Notes: generated by a model from the letters alone, not told the origin. A stretch of DNA of 52,595 bases from an uncultured Collinsella sp. (GCA_937923795.1 CALDWI010000081.1:1-52595), one strand, 5' to 3'; shown: positions 30,018-40,753, counted from the first letter of the stretch. Numbers and translations: made by a program.

Positions 30018-30189
30018 CTGCTCGTATTGCCAGGGTAATGATCTGCTGTTCAAGCGCAACAATGTGAAGATCTGGGTCGATGGGAACCTCCGATTGTTCG
30101 ATCCGAAGAATAAGATCAACACTGACATCGACATCAACTATTGTCCTGTGTGCGGGAGGAAGGTTGAGAAATGTACGTCTGCGGAGTAG
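29998..30189 (+). CDS. Small zinc-binding protein (63 aa)
   Basis: ATG at 29998 (MAAPESNCSYCQGNDLLFKR) inside the end of dut. CSYC and CPVC lie about 40 residues apart (INYCPVCGRKVEKC), the layout of the zinc-ribbon ORFs common in phages. An upstream in-frame GTG/ATG is possible. Function unknown. Confidence 0.62.
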   Translation: MAAPESNCSYCQGNDLLFKRNNVKIWVDGNLRLFDPKNKINTDIDINYCPVCGRKVEKCTSAE

Positions 30190-30665
30190 ACACTAAGGAG
30201 TTTATCGACAAAATCGATGACATGATCGACCGTGGCGTATCAGTTGATGCGATGACGCTCGGAACTCTGCTCGGGCTAACGATCGACCAATGCTATGACA
30301 GCGTCGTCTGGAAAACCTTGGGGCGTCTCATCTGGTGTATAGAACATGATAACTTAGTTTCTGAAGTAACCAAGGAAGCAAATAGTGATCCAACTTGCGA
30401 GGACAAAGAAGAGAAAGATACCTTAGATCATTTCACCTACGACGATATCACGTATCCTCTTCATTACGCAGGGAACAACAAGATCACGTGCAAGGATGCC
30501 TTAAACTCCATGATGTACCCGTTAGAAGCGGCCATCACTCCGAAGCTCGGGTATTGGCTTGGCTGTGCGTTCAAGTATCTGTGGCGTGCTTTTCTCAAAG
30601 GTGATCCCAAGAAAGATCTAAAGAAGTGCAAGCAGTGCATCAACGAAATGCTTAATCTGATGTAG
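30171..30665 (+). CDS. DUF3310 family protein
   Basis: 164 residues. The C-terminal 70 residues match DUF3310: ITYPLHYAGNNKITCKDAL, then YWLGCAFKYLWRAFLKGDPK and a closing Lys/Leu helix. The family is found in many phages near nucleotide metabolism genes and is sometimes labelled a nucleotide kinase, without firm biochemical support. The N-terminal 80 residues are an extra, less conserved helical part. It lies after dut and is the last gene before a strong promoter. Confidence 0.82.
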   Translation: MYVCGVDTKEFIDKIDDMIDRGVSVDAMTLGTLLGLTIDQCYDSVVWKTLGRLIWCIEHDNLVSEVTKEANSDPTCEDKEEKDTLDHFTYDDITYPLHYAGNNKITCKDALNSMMYPLEAAITPKLGYWLGCAFKYLWRAFLKGDPKKDLKKCKQCINEMLNLM

Positions 30666-30668
30666 CTT

Positions 30669-30676
30669 GCTATAAT
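30669..30676 (+). promoter_or_regulatory. TATAAT promoter of the virion-protein operon
   Basis: GCTATAAT, with a T before it giving an extended -10 (TTGC-TATAAT), 31 bases before the ATG at 30707. It could start the long message for the giant proteins, portal and capsid. No clear -35 box. Confidence 0.6.
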
Positions 30677-30706
30677 TGTCTTCAAAGCGAAAGCGGAGGA
30701 GACATC

Positions 30707-30982
30707 ATGCCTATTACGAAGATAAACTCATACGACCCTGACGAGGTGTTTAAGCAGAAGTGCAATGAGAACTTCTCTGACATCAACGCCAGGGTCGTTT
30801 CGCATTCTAGCTCTACAGGCAACTTCGATGATGTGTATCCTATTGGCTCGGTAATCTGCATTAAGGATTGGCATCAAGACGATCGGTTCAAAATTGGCAC
30901 ATGGCGTCACCTCGGATCAATTGGTGTCGATACCACTTATACCGAGAGTCATTCCATACAATTCTACGAAAGGACCGCCTAA
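30707..30982 (+). CDS. Small protein with a tail-collar-like motif (91 aa)
   Basis: Starts MPITKINSYDPDEVFKQKCN after GCGGAGGAG. The second half, DVYPIGSVICIKDWHQDD and GTWRHLGSIG, resembles the YP-V-GSI-...-GTW start of collar/fibre-tip proteins such as the one at 5416, but the rest of the tip is missing. It lies at the head of the virion-protein operon and its TAA overlaps the next ATG by one base. Confidence 0.62.
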   Translation: MPITKINSYDPDEVFKQKCNENFSDINARVVSHSSSTGNFDDVYPIGSVICIKDWHQDDRFKIGTWRHLGSIGVDTTYTESHSIQFYERTA

Positions 30983-33429
30983 TGGGAATCTTCGATAGCC
31001 TGCTTGATCCATCGACGAGTCTTGCCTTAACGAACAAGAAGCTTATGGATATGGCAGATAATTCCAATCCTGAGGACTTCAGTAAAGACACTGAGCAAAG
31101 AACAAGTATTCAAAATCAGTTAAATAAGTCAAACCTTCCAGAAGATGTTAAGCAAGCTGTCAGCGCACTGCCATCCAGCTGGAAGATTGACTCATCTCAA
31201 ACCGAGAAGAAGAAAGGATATAATCCGACAGCAGCTAAAGCTCAATGGCAGAAAGATGCTGAGAACTTCATTGGCAACAGAATCGGGGAATGGGTTGACA
31301 ATGTGACGAATACCTACACTCCGAAGAACATTGCAGAGACTACCTACGATACTTTCAGTCCATTAGGTGAAGCTATTTGGAGTCCTGTAGATTCTGCTTC
31401 GTATGAAGTTAATCCCCTTGATTTTCGCAAAGAGCAACAATCTCAAGATGAACGAAGAAACGCAGAGAACCATACTGGTGGATATGAATATCTAAACGAT
31501 ATCATCGACAACAGTGAAAACGAGGATGAGGATCAGAGTTATAACCAAATGACTCAAGGCGAGGCAATTGAGAAGATTGCCAACAAGATGGTCAATGATC
31601 CTATGACTGAGCTTTCTGATTATGAGAAATCTTTGATCTCCAACAAAAGCGATAGTTGGAGTGGCGACTGGTCGCTCCCTTACATCATGGCATCTGATAA
31701 AGCATACAGGGAGTCAGTCAATAATAGAGCAGACGAAGTCAATGCCTCCGGTACTAATCTCGAGAAGATGAGCAAACTTGTTGCTCCTGAGTATGAGTAT
31801 AACTTAGGACCTATTTCATTGGGGCAGAAAGCCAATGGAGCATCTGGTGCGAATACCAATATGGGATATTATATCGATCCCAATAACCCAACACGTATCT
31901 ATCAAGAGTATAATTATCAACCTTATTCCAACACCGATCAGGATATGTGGGCTTACACCTACGGAACTGATGGAACAATGGGAAGAAATACTGTTGGAGA
32001 AAATGCGAACACGCTCAACAACTTCTTTGATTCCATTTCGAACTTAAGATACAACGCTGCCAAGGACCGAGCTGATGAGGCAGGCCGTGTTGTCCATCTT
32101 AAGGATGGGACTGATGTCCCGATAGAAGAGTTCCGTAACAACGTCTCAACGACGGTTGGATATTATGATCCGAATGTAATCGGAGACAATGCCGAAGCAT
32201 TAGCCTCGTCGGGAATGCACCCTATAGATACAAGTAAAACTAAGGATATGGATTCTCATTACATGCTCATCCAGGGAGGCGATGGCAATGTTCTTCCCAT
32301 CAGTGTGATTCAGGATGTCGAAGTAGACCCAAGAACGAACACGTTCACAGTGCGGAGCAAAGGCTTATACGATGGTACGTACAATGCTGATGATTGGACG
32401 GAAGATAAAACTTCGTCCTTCGACGGTACGTTGGACCAGGTTTCAGATTATCTAGGTTTGTCGAAAGAACAAGCCGATGATTTCCTTGCACATACTCAGC
32501 CTTTCTACTATACGAAAAGTATTTCGCCTAACGACCCTGAAGATATCAGGGAGAACTTCTTCGACACTAAGATCGGAGGCAGTACAGTAACGGCAGATGA
32601 TATGATCAACTATTATCAATCGAGTAATATTGGAAGCGATGGAGGTCCACTCAATCTGTTCAAAGAGAACTATGATAGCCCATGGGCAGGGATAACCGAA
32701 GGAACATGGAACCCTGCGACATTCGCTGGAAACATTGCTCCGTTTATGACTGATACAGGTTTGGGATCTTGGCAGTATATGGTTCCTGGAGTCAACCGTG
32801 TTGCTGCTCCTTTGTGGTCTGGAGCTAGAGCTATTGCCGATATGCAAGGTCTGAGCAGTTCCAGCAGGCAGCCTGATGGCTCTTACGAGCGACAGGACTT
32901 AACTCCTGACCAAGGTTATTCCAATACTCAGTTGTGGAAGAAAGCACTCGGAGAGTTCGCTGATCCTGCTGCTGAGAAAATCACTGGCATTGGTGGAAAA
33001 TTTAAGCCGTTTACTAACTTAGTAAAAAGAGCTCCGCGCCCTGTTCAATGGTTGGCAGATACAGCAGGAGAGGGCATTGAGGAAATGGTCGCAAGCCCCT
33101 TCCAGCAAGCAGGAGAATCTGTTGATTCCTTCACATTTAGTCCCAATGGATCGAACCAATGGAAAGACAAAGTTTGGAATCCTACAGAAAATCGCTATAT
33201 GTGGAACGATTCTTCAGATGTTGGCGCGAATATCGGAGAGAACCTCTTAGATAACTTTGCAGGTGGCGCTATTTTCTCTGCTCCGTTGAACGGAGTTCGA
33301 GTCGCAATGGGTCCGAAGCCTGAGAAGAAACCGCCAAAGAGAACGAAGTACAGTGAGAATCAGGATTATAATCTCGATAGCGATTACACTAATTACTACG
33401 ATCAGTACCTAAGGAGTGACAATGGGTAA
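30982..33429 (+). CDS. Large internal virion/ejection-type protein (815 aa)
   Basis: The ATG at 30982 (MGIFDSLLDPSTSLALTNKK) has AAAGGA upstream and overlaps the previous stop; a TTG start further up is rejected. The protein is rich in Asn, Asp, Ser and Tyr with several low-complexity parts, and shows weakly hydrophobic Gly/Ala stretches near the end (NFAGGAIFSAPLNGVRVAM). No enzymatic motif was found. It precedes two giant genes in the same operon and overlaps the next by eight bases, so it probably enters the virion or the cell together with them. Confidence 0.55.
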   Translation: MGIFDSLLDPSTSLALTNKKLMDMADNSNPEDFSKDTEQRTSIQNQLNKSNLPEDVKQAVSALPSSWKIDSSQTEKKKGYNPTAAKAQWQKDAENFIGNRIGEWVDNVTNTYTPKNIAETTYDTFSPLGEAIWSPVDSASYEVNPLDFRKEQQSQDERRNAENHTGGYEYLNDIIDNSENEDEDQSYNQMTQGEAIEKIANKMVNDPMTELSDYEKSLISNKSDSWSGDWSLPYIMASDKAYRESVNNRADEVNASGTNLEKMSKLVAPEYEYNLGPISLGQKANGASGANTNMGYYIDPNNPTRIYQEYNYQPYSNTDQDMWAYTYGTDGTMGRNTVGENANTLNNFFDSISNLRYNAAKDRADEAGRVVHLKDGTDVPIEEFRNNVSTTVGYYDPNVIGDNAEALASSGMHPIDTSKTKDMDSHYMLIQGGDGNVLPISVIQDVEVDPRTNTFTVRSKGLYDGTYNADDWTEDKTSSFDGTLDQVSDYLGLSKEQADDFLAHTQPFYYTKSISPNDPEDIRENFFDTKIGGSTVTADDMINYYQSSNIGSDGGPLNLFKENYDSPWAGITEGTWNPATFAGNIAPFMTDTGLGSWQYMVPGVNRVAAPLWSGARAIADMQGLSSSSRQPDGSYERQDLTPDQGYSNTQLWKKALGEFADPAAEKITGIGGKFKPFTNLVKRAPRPVQWLADTAGEGIEEMVASPFQQAGESVDSFTFSPNGSNQWKDKVWNPTENRYMWNDSSDVGANIGENLLDNFAGGAIFSAPLNGVRVAMGPKPEKKPPKRTKYSENQDYNLDSDYTNYYDQYLRSDNG

Positions 33430-36400
33430 ACTTGTTGGAGGCAAAGGAGTAGTAGGCACCGGAGCTGATGTCAGCGGTGCAGTCTCCGAAGATATTAAAG
33501 TTCCTGATATTAAAGTCGGAACACCAGGAGCAGAGCAAGGTACTGAAGAATCTTCCCCCTCAGTTCGCAGACCTACTGAAGTAGTTAATGAAGTCTTCAG
33601 TGAACGACCTCAGCAATCTGGAAGTATTCTCGACAGAGTCGGAAACGTAATTGGGGAAAAGCTCAAGCCGATTGAGGCTCCTAAGCCAGCCACGCAAGAG
33701 CAAGCAGAAGATACCGACGATCAACGCAAAGAGGAAGAGAAACCTGAAGAGCTTGCTCCTAAGGTTGCTGAGGGTGCTCAGGCTGAACAGGATCAAGGTG
33801 GAGCAGGCGAAGCGCAAGACACGCAAAAAGAAGAGAAGCCTCGAACAAATGCCCTGACAACCGAAACTGTTACTCAAGAAGAACAAGAAGATACAGAAGA
33901 AATTAAGCAAGACGAAGATACTGTTGGTCAGACGGACGAACCCATCTCTCCTCAAGAGCTCAACAAGGACATGTCGAACAACAAGCGACATCAGGATCTA
34001 GCTATGAGTATGGCCGCAAACCAAGCGACTAGCGAATCCAGTGAGACTAAAGAAGCAGAAGAAGTACGTGAGCCCGTAAAGCAAACGGTTCCGCAAAGTT
34101 CTGTCGTGCCTCGCACGGTCGAGACTGTAATCAAAGATACCGTAGCGAAACAACATTCGGGCAAGAAAGGCGCCGCTGTCACCGGTCAGCTTTCGTCCGA
34201 TCCAATGCTGGGGCTTGACGAGATTTCTGTTGGTGACGAGATTCTTGCTCAGGACTGGACTGTGGCAACATCTCCTCTTCCGGGTATTATCCTAAAAGAA
34301 GCTGAGAAGATGCAGCTTTACGTCGATCCGGAGCAAATGGCTACCGATGTCGAATATCGTAAAGACATCATCACTCAGGTTCTTGAGAAGAGCCGCTGCG
34401 AGTTCTTGGTTACCAAGCATCCTGTTCCGAACGACAACTCTTCCCATGTTATGACGATCAGGGTCCACAAGGGCCGAGACGTCCACACCAACCCGATCAT
34501 CACCAAAGTATTCAACATGGACTTCGATGGAGATACCACTGGTGTTGCCTTCGATATCGGTGCGGTTGAGCGTGGACGAGCGAGAACCACAGCCGATTAC
34601 CTTGTCAGTCACGTTGGAGACATCGGAATCGATACTGATGCTTTTGGATACTTTCCATGGGGCGAAAAGCAGAAGAAGCTTATCGAAGAAGCTCTTAAGC
34701 CTTATGGTTTGACTCCTAAGCTTATCGACGAGATAAACAAAGCTTGGACGAAGATGGCAACTGCAAAAGACATCGAAGATGAGTTTAAGAAATTTATCAA
34801 AGTTGTCGATTCCGTTGCCAGCAGGTTCGTTACTTATACGAACGAGAATGACGAGAAGCTCACCTTGTTCACAAGAGGCCAGCTTCTTTGCGGAATCATC
34901 CAGACGCTTCACATTGAGAACAATAAGGTGATGAAGTATTACATCGGTATGAACGCCGATAATGCTAGCGATAAGGCTTTTAGATCTCTTGGATATAACA
35001 AAGAAGCTTATCAGTCGGCTCCCCTCATAGATGATCCGACGGTTATTGATGGAAAGGAATGGCCGTTCCGCGGTATGTTGACCGATGGCGAACTGCCGCA
35101 TGATTTCGCTGAGCTTGCTGAAGCCCTGCATATCGAATGGAAGAAAGTGAAGGAGGAAGACGGAAAGACCGTCAACCTTTACTTCCGAGTTCCTGCCGGT
35201 GTTGCTAAGGAGATCCGTCGCTCCAAAGATATTCAAGTGGGAACGTCGCCGACAGGAGACAACGCTGCTATTACCGACGGTACCATCTATGGACTTCTTT
35301 CGGCTGCCATGTCGAACATCTCCGTGACCGAAGATACTATTCTCGAATCAACAACTGAAGCTCGTCAGGCTATAGTTTCTTTAGCGAAAATGCCTAAGAA
35401 CTTCGATAATCTAGGCGACTTCCTTAAACATTTTGCTGAGGTAAATAACTTAGTTGCCTATGAATTTAACGCTGGTTCCACCATTGTTGATGCTCAATTC
35501 AATATCCGACAGCGAACCAACATGACCATCCGAGAGATTAAGTCGAACCCTAAATACTATCTCGATGTTCGTCAGGCGTTTCTCCAGTGCTATGGTCAGT
35601 TCACTATTCGAACGATCTTCGGCCCTAAAGCCGCAGAGATTCCTGCGTTCGCAGCTTGGCTTGATGTTCCACTAGCCGATTGGGCGAGAGACAACTATGT
35701 GGACAGACTTGAGACCTTCGATGGAAAAAAGGAAATAGGCGGTCAGAAAACGGAACAAGAACAGCTTGCCGCATTTGCAGCATCGATGCTTGCGCAGAGA
35801 AACTCCTCTGCAAGTACCTTTAACAAAGAACTTGAAGCCCTCATGGAATCGATCTCAACGAACATCAAAGGGACGGATACATACGTAGGCGTATTCGATG
35901 CAATGCAAGAAACGATGATGGCGCTGGGCGGCGAAGCTTTCATCAGGCGAGGATATGGTTCTCCTGAGGCATTTAGAAAGTCGGAGTTTCTGAAGCGACT
36001 GCAAAGGACTCGGCGTGACCCCGACAAGATGATAGGCGCGATCTATACAGAGCTTGCAGAGGATATGTTCTCCAATATTCTGACTCGGTACGATACCGTG
36101 CTGAAACTTAGGGAACTATGGGCTAAAGAAGAGGATCCCATCAAGAAAATCGCTATTGAGAACAAGATGCGCAAGGCTAGCCTTGATGTGTTTAATGAAG
36201 TCCGTGAAGTCGCTAAGACCAATATCCTCTGGAAGAATGCCGCTACAGAATGGTATCTGAGAAAATTCAATGGAAATTATTATCCCAAAGAGAAACCTGA
36301 GAAGTCTTTTTATGAAAAGGTATTGATCCAAGAAAAAGGACGAACTGCTAAAGAGATGGCCCTGAAGGATCTTTTCAATATGATGCACGCTTCAGGAGAC

Positions 36401-39400
36401 TCTCCTTCTGTCGTATCTTGGAAGAAGGACAACAGTGAACGAGGCGGACATTGGGAACCTTCTGAAGCTAAATCATGGAACGGCCGTCGGACAGTAAGCC
36501 TTCTCGATCAGTTCGGCAATCCTCACACCAATATCACGAACACATACGTCTTTACTGAGATGATGTTTGGGAAGCTCAATAAATTTAATGCCGGTGTGAA
36601 CAGGACGTTTACTGGGAAGAATACCGCACTTGAGAATGTCAGGGCGGCGAAGAGGTTTGCCGATAATCTCAAACTTCAAAGCTATACGGAAATCAAAGCC
36701 AACGTAAACTCTACGCTTGATCAACTTATCACAAAGAATAATGGCAATGAGAACGCGGTTGAAACGATTATTAAAAATCATATTGAAAGATCCACTCCTG
36801 TTCTTGTTGACAAAAGGCTTCTATTTGGCTGTCTTGAGATGGATCTCGTTTACGGCAACTCCGAGAAAGCGAAAACGTCTCGCGCAGCAAACGTAATCTT
36901 CCAGGTTGCCAATCTTGTGAAGAACGGTTCCGTCATGTCTGACGCTGAGAGATTCTTCGATGCGGCCATGGATCAAATGGAAATTAACGATTTCAGCCGC
37001 AATGTTACCGTAATCAGGCACCTACTGGCGCACCCGGATCAATCTATCACAGTCTATGATCCTGTTAATATGACGAAGAAAGTAGTGAACAAGGAAGTGC
37101 TACTTGGCGGTAAGTCGTACATTCAGGCACTCAGAGATAACCCCATGCTTGCTATGATGCTTCGGAACCATTCCGTGAATGTGTCTGCCATATCTGATAG
37201 CCATGATTCCGTTACCATCAAAGCGTCGAATACGTTGTATGGCTCTCTCACTAAAGGCTCGTTTTCCGACAAAGCATTGGATAATGCTATCGTTGAGTTT
37301 ATCGACAATCCTTATTTTTACGCTTTCGCAAAATGCTTCAATGCAAAGAACCCGGAAACTAAGGTTCGCATGGCTTTGAGCGCTATAGCAGACTTCAAGC
37401 GCAGTGAATTGAGCATTGAGGAATGGATGGAGAAAACCTTCCCAAAGCCTAAAACAAAGGGCGAAGAAGATATCTACAACGATCTCAAACACGACATCCC
37501 CGGTTATGCAGAGCGCCTTAAAGACTGGAACCAGATTGAAGATGGTTGGAACCAAAGCTTTGAATATACGGCTAACTATTATGCCTTGAGAAATCTCTTG
37601 TCTACTGCAAAGACGCAGACATCTACAGGCGTCAACGGCGCAACAACCTATAGGATCAATGCGCCTCTGACGTTTCTTGCGACTTATACTGCCCCAGCTT
37701 GCGATGCTCCGGCTAGGCAGATTCCAGCAAAAGACTTCTTCGATAACAATGAAGACAATCCAAATAGTTGGAGGAACTTCACCGGAGCAATCTCTGAAAC
37801 TGGGTGGATCATCGATGAAACATCGCTTGAGCGTATCAAGAAAGAGTCCAACGGTGAGACAGTCGGTGTATTCCACCCAGCTGATTGCACCTCTCCTGGC
37901 TGCCCATGTCATCACCACTCGATAGCTGACCAGAGTTCCAACAATCAACCGAACATGCAGTCTACGGCTCTTGGTCGTTTGCTCCAGGTATTTCGCGATA
38001 AAGGCACTGAAGCCCTTAATCTAAAGATTGCGAAAGTTGGAGATGACAAAAAGGATTCGATTTCTAAATTAAGTCGCTTTAATAGCGATGGTTGGTCAAA
38101 GATAGCCGACACGATCAAGGATATGGCTAAGAAAGATCTTCCTGAAGCTCGTATCGAGCTTGCCAACTGGCTTAAACAAGTGTCGATGGATCTTGGGTAC
38201 GATATGCTTCGAGATCTTGATTATGTAAATGTTGCTCAGATAATGATCAGACAGCTTCCTGATGGGAACTTCGATGTTCTGAGCATCCAGCAGATATCTC
38301 AGTTGCAGAGAAATATCATGTTCAATTATCTCGACACTGTTGACAACAAGAAGAAGATCACGACTCAGGAACTCGGGCAAGTTTGCGATGAGGCTCTTGC
38401 GAACTTCCAGGGATACGGAGAGCTTTCCACCGAAGAGATCATGCGCAGGCTCAATCCATCTCCTTTGTTCCAGTATGGAGAACGTAATAAAGCTGGCGAT
38501 GTCCTTACGCGAGTTGAGGAAAAATATGTGAACCAATCTGAGCAGCCTTGGTTATCTTCCGCTCCTCGCAACAGACAGTTCTTACGTAAGATAATGAGTC
38601 ATCTTGCAAGCATCAATCAGCCAGTAAACACAGCTGTGACAGATAGTGAACGTCGAGCTTCTGGCATCAAACTGCTCGACAGTATTGATGAAGAGAAATT
38701 GTTTACACGCGGATTCTCTAGTTCAATTCGGCGTGCAGCGAAAGGCTATGATGGTTACGTTCTGTCGATGACTGTTACAAAAGAAGGCAAATCATTCATC
38801 AACAATCCAGGTGCAGGTCAGCGAGTCCTTGTCGCTATCTCTTCCGATGCCTCCTCTGAAGATATCGAGTATGCAATGGCATGGGCTTGGAACAGAGGAG
38901 CTACTGTGGTCTTCGATAGAAAAGACTTTGACCCAGCAAGAATCCTCGCAGGAATGAAATCTCAGAACAGTTTAACGAAGTTTGCCATCCAGTCTGCACA
39001 CAATGGCGCAATGGGTTACACCGTTTCGTGGGCAGATATCATCATGAACCAACGTATGCCGAACGAGAATGGTACCGTTGCTATCGGAACAAACCTATAC
39101 AATGACGACCAATTGAGCTTTGTCTCCTACGATCCCCACAATGAGCATATGCTTGGTGATGCAGAAAGTCAGATCTACAAAAGTATGGTTGATAAAACAA
39201 GGATTCGAAAAGGCGATACTCAAAGCATCGATATATACGATGTGTTCGCTGAATCTTTGCAAGATGCTCAGTCTCTTCAAACTGCGACCGTCTCATTCCC
39301 TACTGCCGATGAGATCCTCAGTCTTTTCGTTGAGGACGAAGGAAGAAGATGCGTGCTCGATCCTGGCGCAAACAAGACTCAGAAGATCGAAGAGCAGCTA

Positions 39401-40753
39401 GCCCAATATCTTGATAGGTTCCTCAAGAGCCATGATGACAATGGCTTTCTTACGGAGACCGCTGTCTCAGTAGGCGATATCGTCGGCCTCTGCAAGCTTA
39501 ACCGAAACGGAGAAGTTGTTTGGGGAGTCATTAGGGCTTTCGATCTTATTGGAGGAAAATCCGGTCCTGCGTTCATGAACGTCACGAACATTAGGCTTAA
39601 CAATGCAACTCAATCGATCGACTTCGATTGGAACATCGATGTGGGGCTGTTGGATGAGAATGGCAATGTCAGGTCTGCAAAGGTTTTCGAGGGAATCAAC
39701 GCCTTCAACAAGTACATCCTGAGAAGCAAGCTCCCTGAACATGGAGAGTATCGAGAGCTTGAAGACGGTACCCCTCTCGATATGACGGTTGCTGAGTATT
39801 CAGTAGGCGCTCGACTTACAAGCGAGCAGAGGATTAAGGAGAAGCTCAACACCCTGACTGTTCTTTCTCAAAGGAAGAACCATGGATACAATATTGCTGA
39901 TATGGAAGGATTCATGCCTGGTCTCGATGAGCTCAAGATGATGATCGCCACTGGACAGATCGATCTCAACGGATGGAGCGCCCTTCTCTACGACGAGAAT
40001 GGGAATCCTAGTAACCTTCAGATCATGCCTGAAACATACGACGCTAAGGTAAACGCTATGATTTGCAATACTTTAAGAAACTTCCTTGACGCAAGGGTTA
40101 ATCCTAGCCTGTTCCTATGTTCGTACTTCAAAACTCCTGAAGGCAACCTCAGGCACCATATTATGCCGCCAAGATGGTCTGATTTGTACGATAACGGTCC
40201 TCAGGCTACTGATGCACTTATGCAGTTCTTCCATGCGGCAGTTCCCAATATCTGCCCGGATGGCCTTCATGGTGACCCTGCTGGATGCCTGATGAACAAC
40301 CAGTTGCAACTGTATGTTCCGTTCTATGGGTATGATGCCGAAGGACAGGTTGTTAAGAAAGGGTTCTGGTCTGACGTAGTTGTGTCTCAGGTATTCTTTG
40401 ATGAGCATGTCGATGTACTCCGCAGGCCGTCTGTTAAGTCAAATGCGAACTCCATATTGACTGCTGTATCCCGTAGGTCGATGGGGCAGCCTATTGCCAA
40501 GAACCAGATTCTCGATCTAGTCGATTATGCTACAGCTAAGTTTGCTCCAGGAGAGATCCCTAACAGCATCTCGACAGGTGATCCTGAAGCCAATGAGGAC
40601 AGCCTCCCAGAGCATATCGATGAGCAAAATACCGCAACGGATAAAACTTCTGAAGTCCAACAGAATCAGGAAGAGACCGTGGACTCAGAATTGAAAGCCA
40701 AAACCGATACGGTAAAATCTAAGACAAAATGGACGTTCGGAGCAGTTGACTAG
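33422..40753 (+). CDS. Giant virion RNA polymerase-like protein with DFDGD motif
   Basis: 2443 residues from the ATG at 33422 (AAGGAG five bases upstream; a GTG two codons earlier is less likely). Residues 1-230 are disordered and Glu/Gln/Pro-rich. At 367-371 FNMDFDGDTTGVAFDI holds DFDGD, the metal-binding signature of the beta-prime double-psi barrel. The approach also fits beta-prime: HSGKKGAAVTGQL around 245-257 (the GK-GR-R part), FLVTKHPVP near 328-336 (the NR-P part) and HTNPIITKVFN just before DFDGD. The other 2000 residues have no recognised domain; a beta-like barrel was not found by eye. Known relatives in crAss-like phages are single-chain polymerases of about 2,000 residues carried in the virion for early transcription. 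Its place between ejection-type proteins and portal fits that role. Confidence 0.72.
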   Translation: MGKLVGGKGVVGTGADVSGAVSEDIKVPDIKVGTPGAEQGTEESSPSVRRPTEVVNEVFSERPQQSGSILDRVGNVIGEKLKPIEAPKPATQEQAEDTDDQRKEEEKPEELAPKVAEGAQAEQDQGGAGEAQDTQKEEKPRTNALTTETVTQEEQEDTEEIKQDEDTVGQTDEPISPQELNKDMSNNKRHQDLAMSMAANQATSESSETKEAEEVREPVKQTVPQSSVVPRTVETVIKDTVAKQHSGKKGAAVTGQLSSDPMLGLDEISVGDEILAQDWTVATSPLPGIILKEAEKMQLYVDPEQMATDVEYRKDIITQVLEKSRCEFLVTKHPVPNDNSSHVMTIRVHKGRDVHTNPIITKVFNMDFDGDTTGVAFDIGAVERGRARTTADYLVSHVGDIGIDTDAFGYFPWGEKQKKLIEEALKPYGLTPKLIDEINKAWTKMATAKDIEDEFKKFIKVVDSVASRFVTYTNENDEKLTLFTRGQLLCGIIQTLHIENNKVMKYYIGMNADNASDKAFRSLGYNKEAYQSAPLIDDPTVIDGKEWPFRGMLTDGELPHDFAELAEALHIEWKKVKEEDGKTVNLYFRVPAGVAKEIRRSKDIQVGTSPTGDNAAITDGTIYGLLSAAMSNISVTEDTILESTTEARQAIVSLAKMPKNFDNLGDFLKHFAEVNNLVAYEFNAGSTIVDAQFNIRQRTNMTIREIKSNPKYYLDVRQAFLQCYGQFTIRTIFGPKAAEIPAFAAWLDVPLADWARDNYVDRLETFDGKKEIGGQKTEQEQLAAFAASMLAQRNSSASTFNKELEALMESISTNIKGTDTYVGVFDAMQETMMALGGEAFIRRGYGSPEAFRKSEFLKRLQRTRRDPDKMIGAIYTELAEDMFSNILTRYDTVLKLRELWAKEEDPIKKIAIENKMRKASLDVFNEVREVAKTNILWKNAATEWYLRKFNGNYYPKEKPEKSFYEKVLIQEKGRTAKEMALKDLFNMMHASGDSPSVVSWKKDNSERGGHWEPSEAKSWNGRRTVSLLDQFGNPHTNITNTYVFTEMMFGKLNKFNAGVNRTFTGKNTALENVRAAKRFADNLKLQSYTEIKANVNSTLDQLITKNNGNENAVETIIKNHIERSTPVLVDKRLLFGCLEMDLVYGNSEKAKTSRAANVIFQVANLVKNGSVMSDAERFFDAAMDQMEINDFSRNVTVIRHLLAHPDQSITVYDPVNMTKKVVNKEVLLGGKSYIQALRDNPMLAMMLRNHSVNVSAISDSHDSVTIKASNTLYGSLTKGSFSDKALDNAIVEFIDNPYFYAFAKCFNAKNPETKVRMALSAIADFKRSELSIEEWMEKTFPKPKTKGEEDIYNDLKHDIPGYAERLKDWNQIEDGWNQSFEYTANYYALRNLLSTAKTQTSTGVNGATTYRINAPLTFLATYTAPACDAPARQIPAKDFFDNNEDNPNSWRNFTGAISETGWIIDETSLERIKKESNGETVGVFHPADCTSPGCPCHHHSIADQSSNNQPNMQSTALGRLLQVFRDKGTEALNLKIAKVGDDKKDSISKLSRFNSDGWSKIADTIKDMAKKDLPEARIELANWLKQVSMDLGYDMLRDLDYVNVAQIMIRQLPDGNFDVLSIQQISQLQRNIMFNYLDTVDNKKKITTQELGQVCDEALANFQGYGELSTEEIMRRLNPSPLFQYGERNKAGDVLTRVEEKYVNQSEQPWLSSAPRNRQFLRKIMSHLASINQPVNTAVTDSERRASGIKLLDSIDEEKLFTRGFSSSIRRAAKGYDGYVLSMTVTKEGKSFINNPGAGQRVLVAISSDASSEDIEYAMAWAWNRGATVVFDRKDFDPARILAGMKSQNSLTKFAIQSAHNGAMGYTVSWADIIMNQRMPNENGTVAIGTNLYNDDQLSFVSYDPHNEHMLGDAESQIYKSMVDKTRIRKGDTQSIDIYDVFAESLQDAQSLQTATVSFPTADEILSLFVEDEGRRCVLDPGANKTQKIEEQLAQYLDRFLKSHDDNGFLTETAVSVGDIVGLCKLNRNGEVVWGVIRAFDLIGGKSGPAFMNVTNIRLNNATQSIDFDWNIDVGLLDENGNVRSAKVFEGINAFNKYILRSKLPEHGEYRELEDGTPLDMTVAEYSVGARLTSEQRIKEKLNTLTVLSQRKNHGYNIADMEGFMPGLDELKMMIATGQIDLNGWSALLYDENGNPSNLQIMPETYDAKVNAMICNTLRNFLDARVNPSLFLCSYFKTPEGNLRHHIMPPRWSDLYDNGPQATDALMQFFHAAVPNICPDGLHGDPAGCLMNNQLQLYVPFYGYDAEGQVVKKGFWSDVVVSQVFFDEHVDVLRRPSVKSNANSILTAVSRRSMGQPIAKNQILDLVDYATAKFAPGEIPNSISTGDPEANEDSLPEHIDEQNTATDKTSEVQQNQEETVDSELKAKTDTVKSKTKWTFGAVD

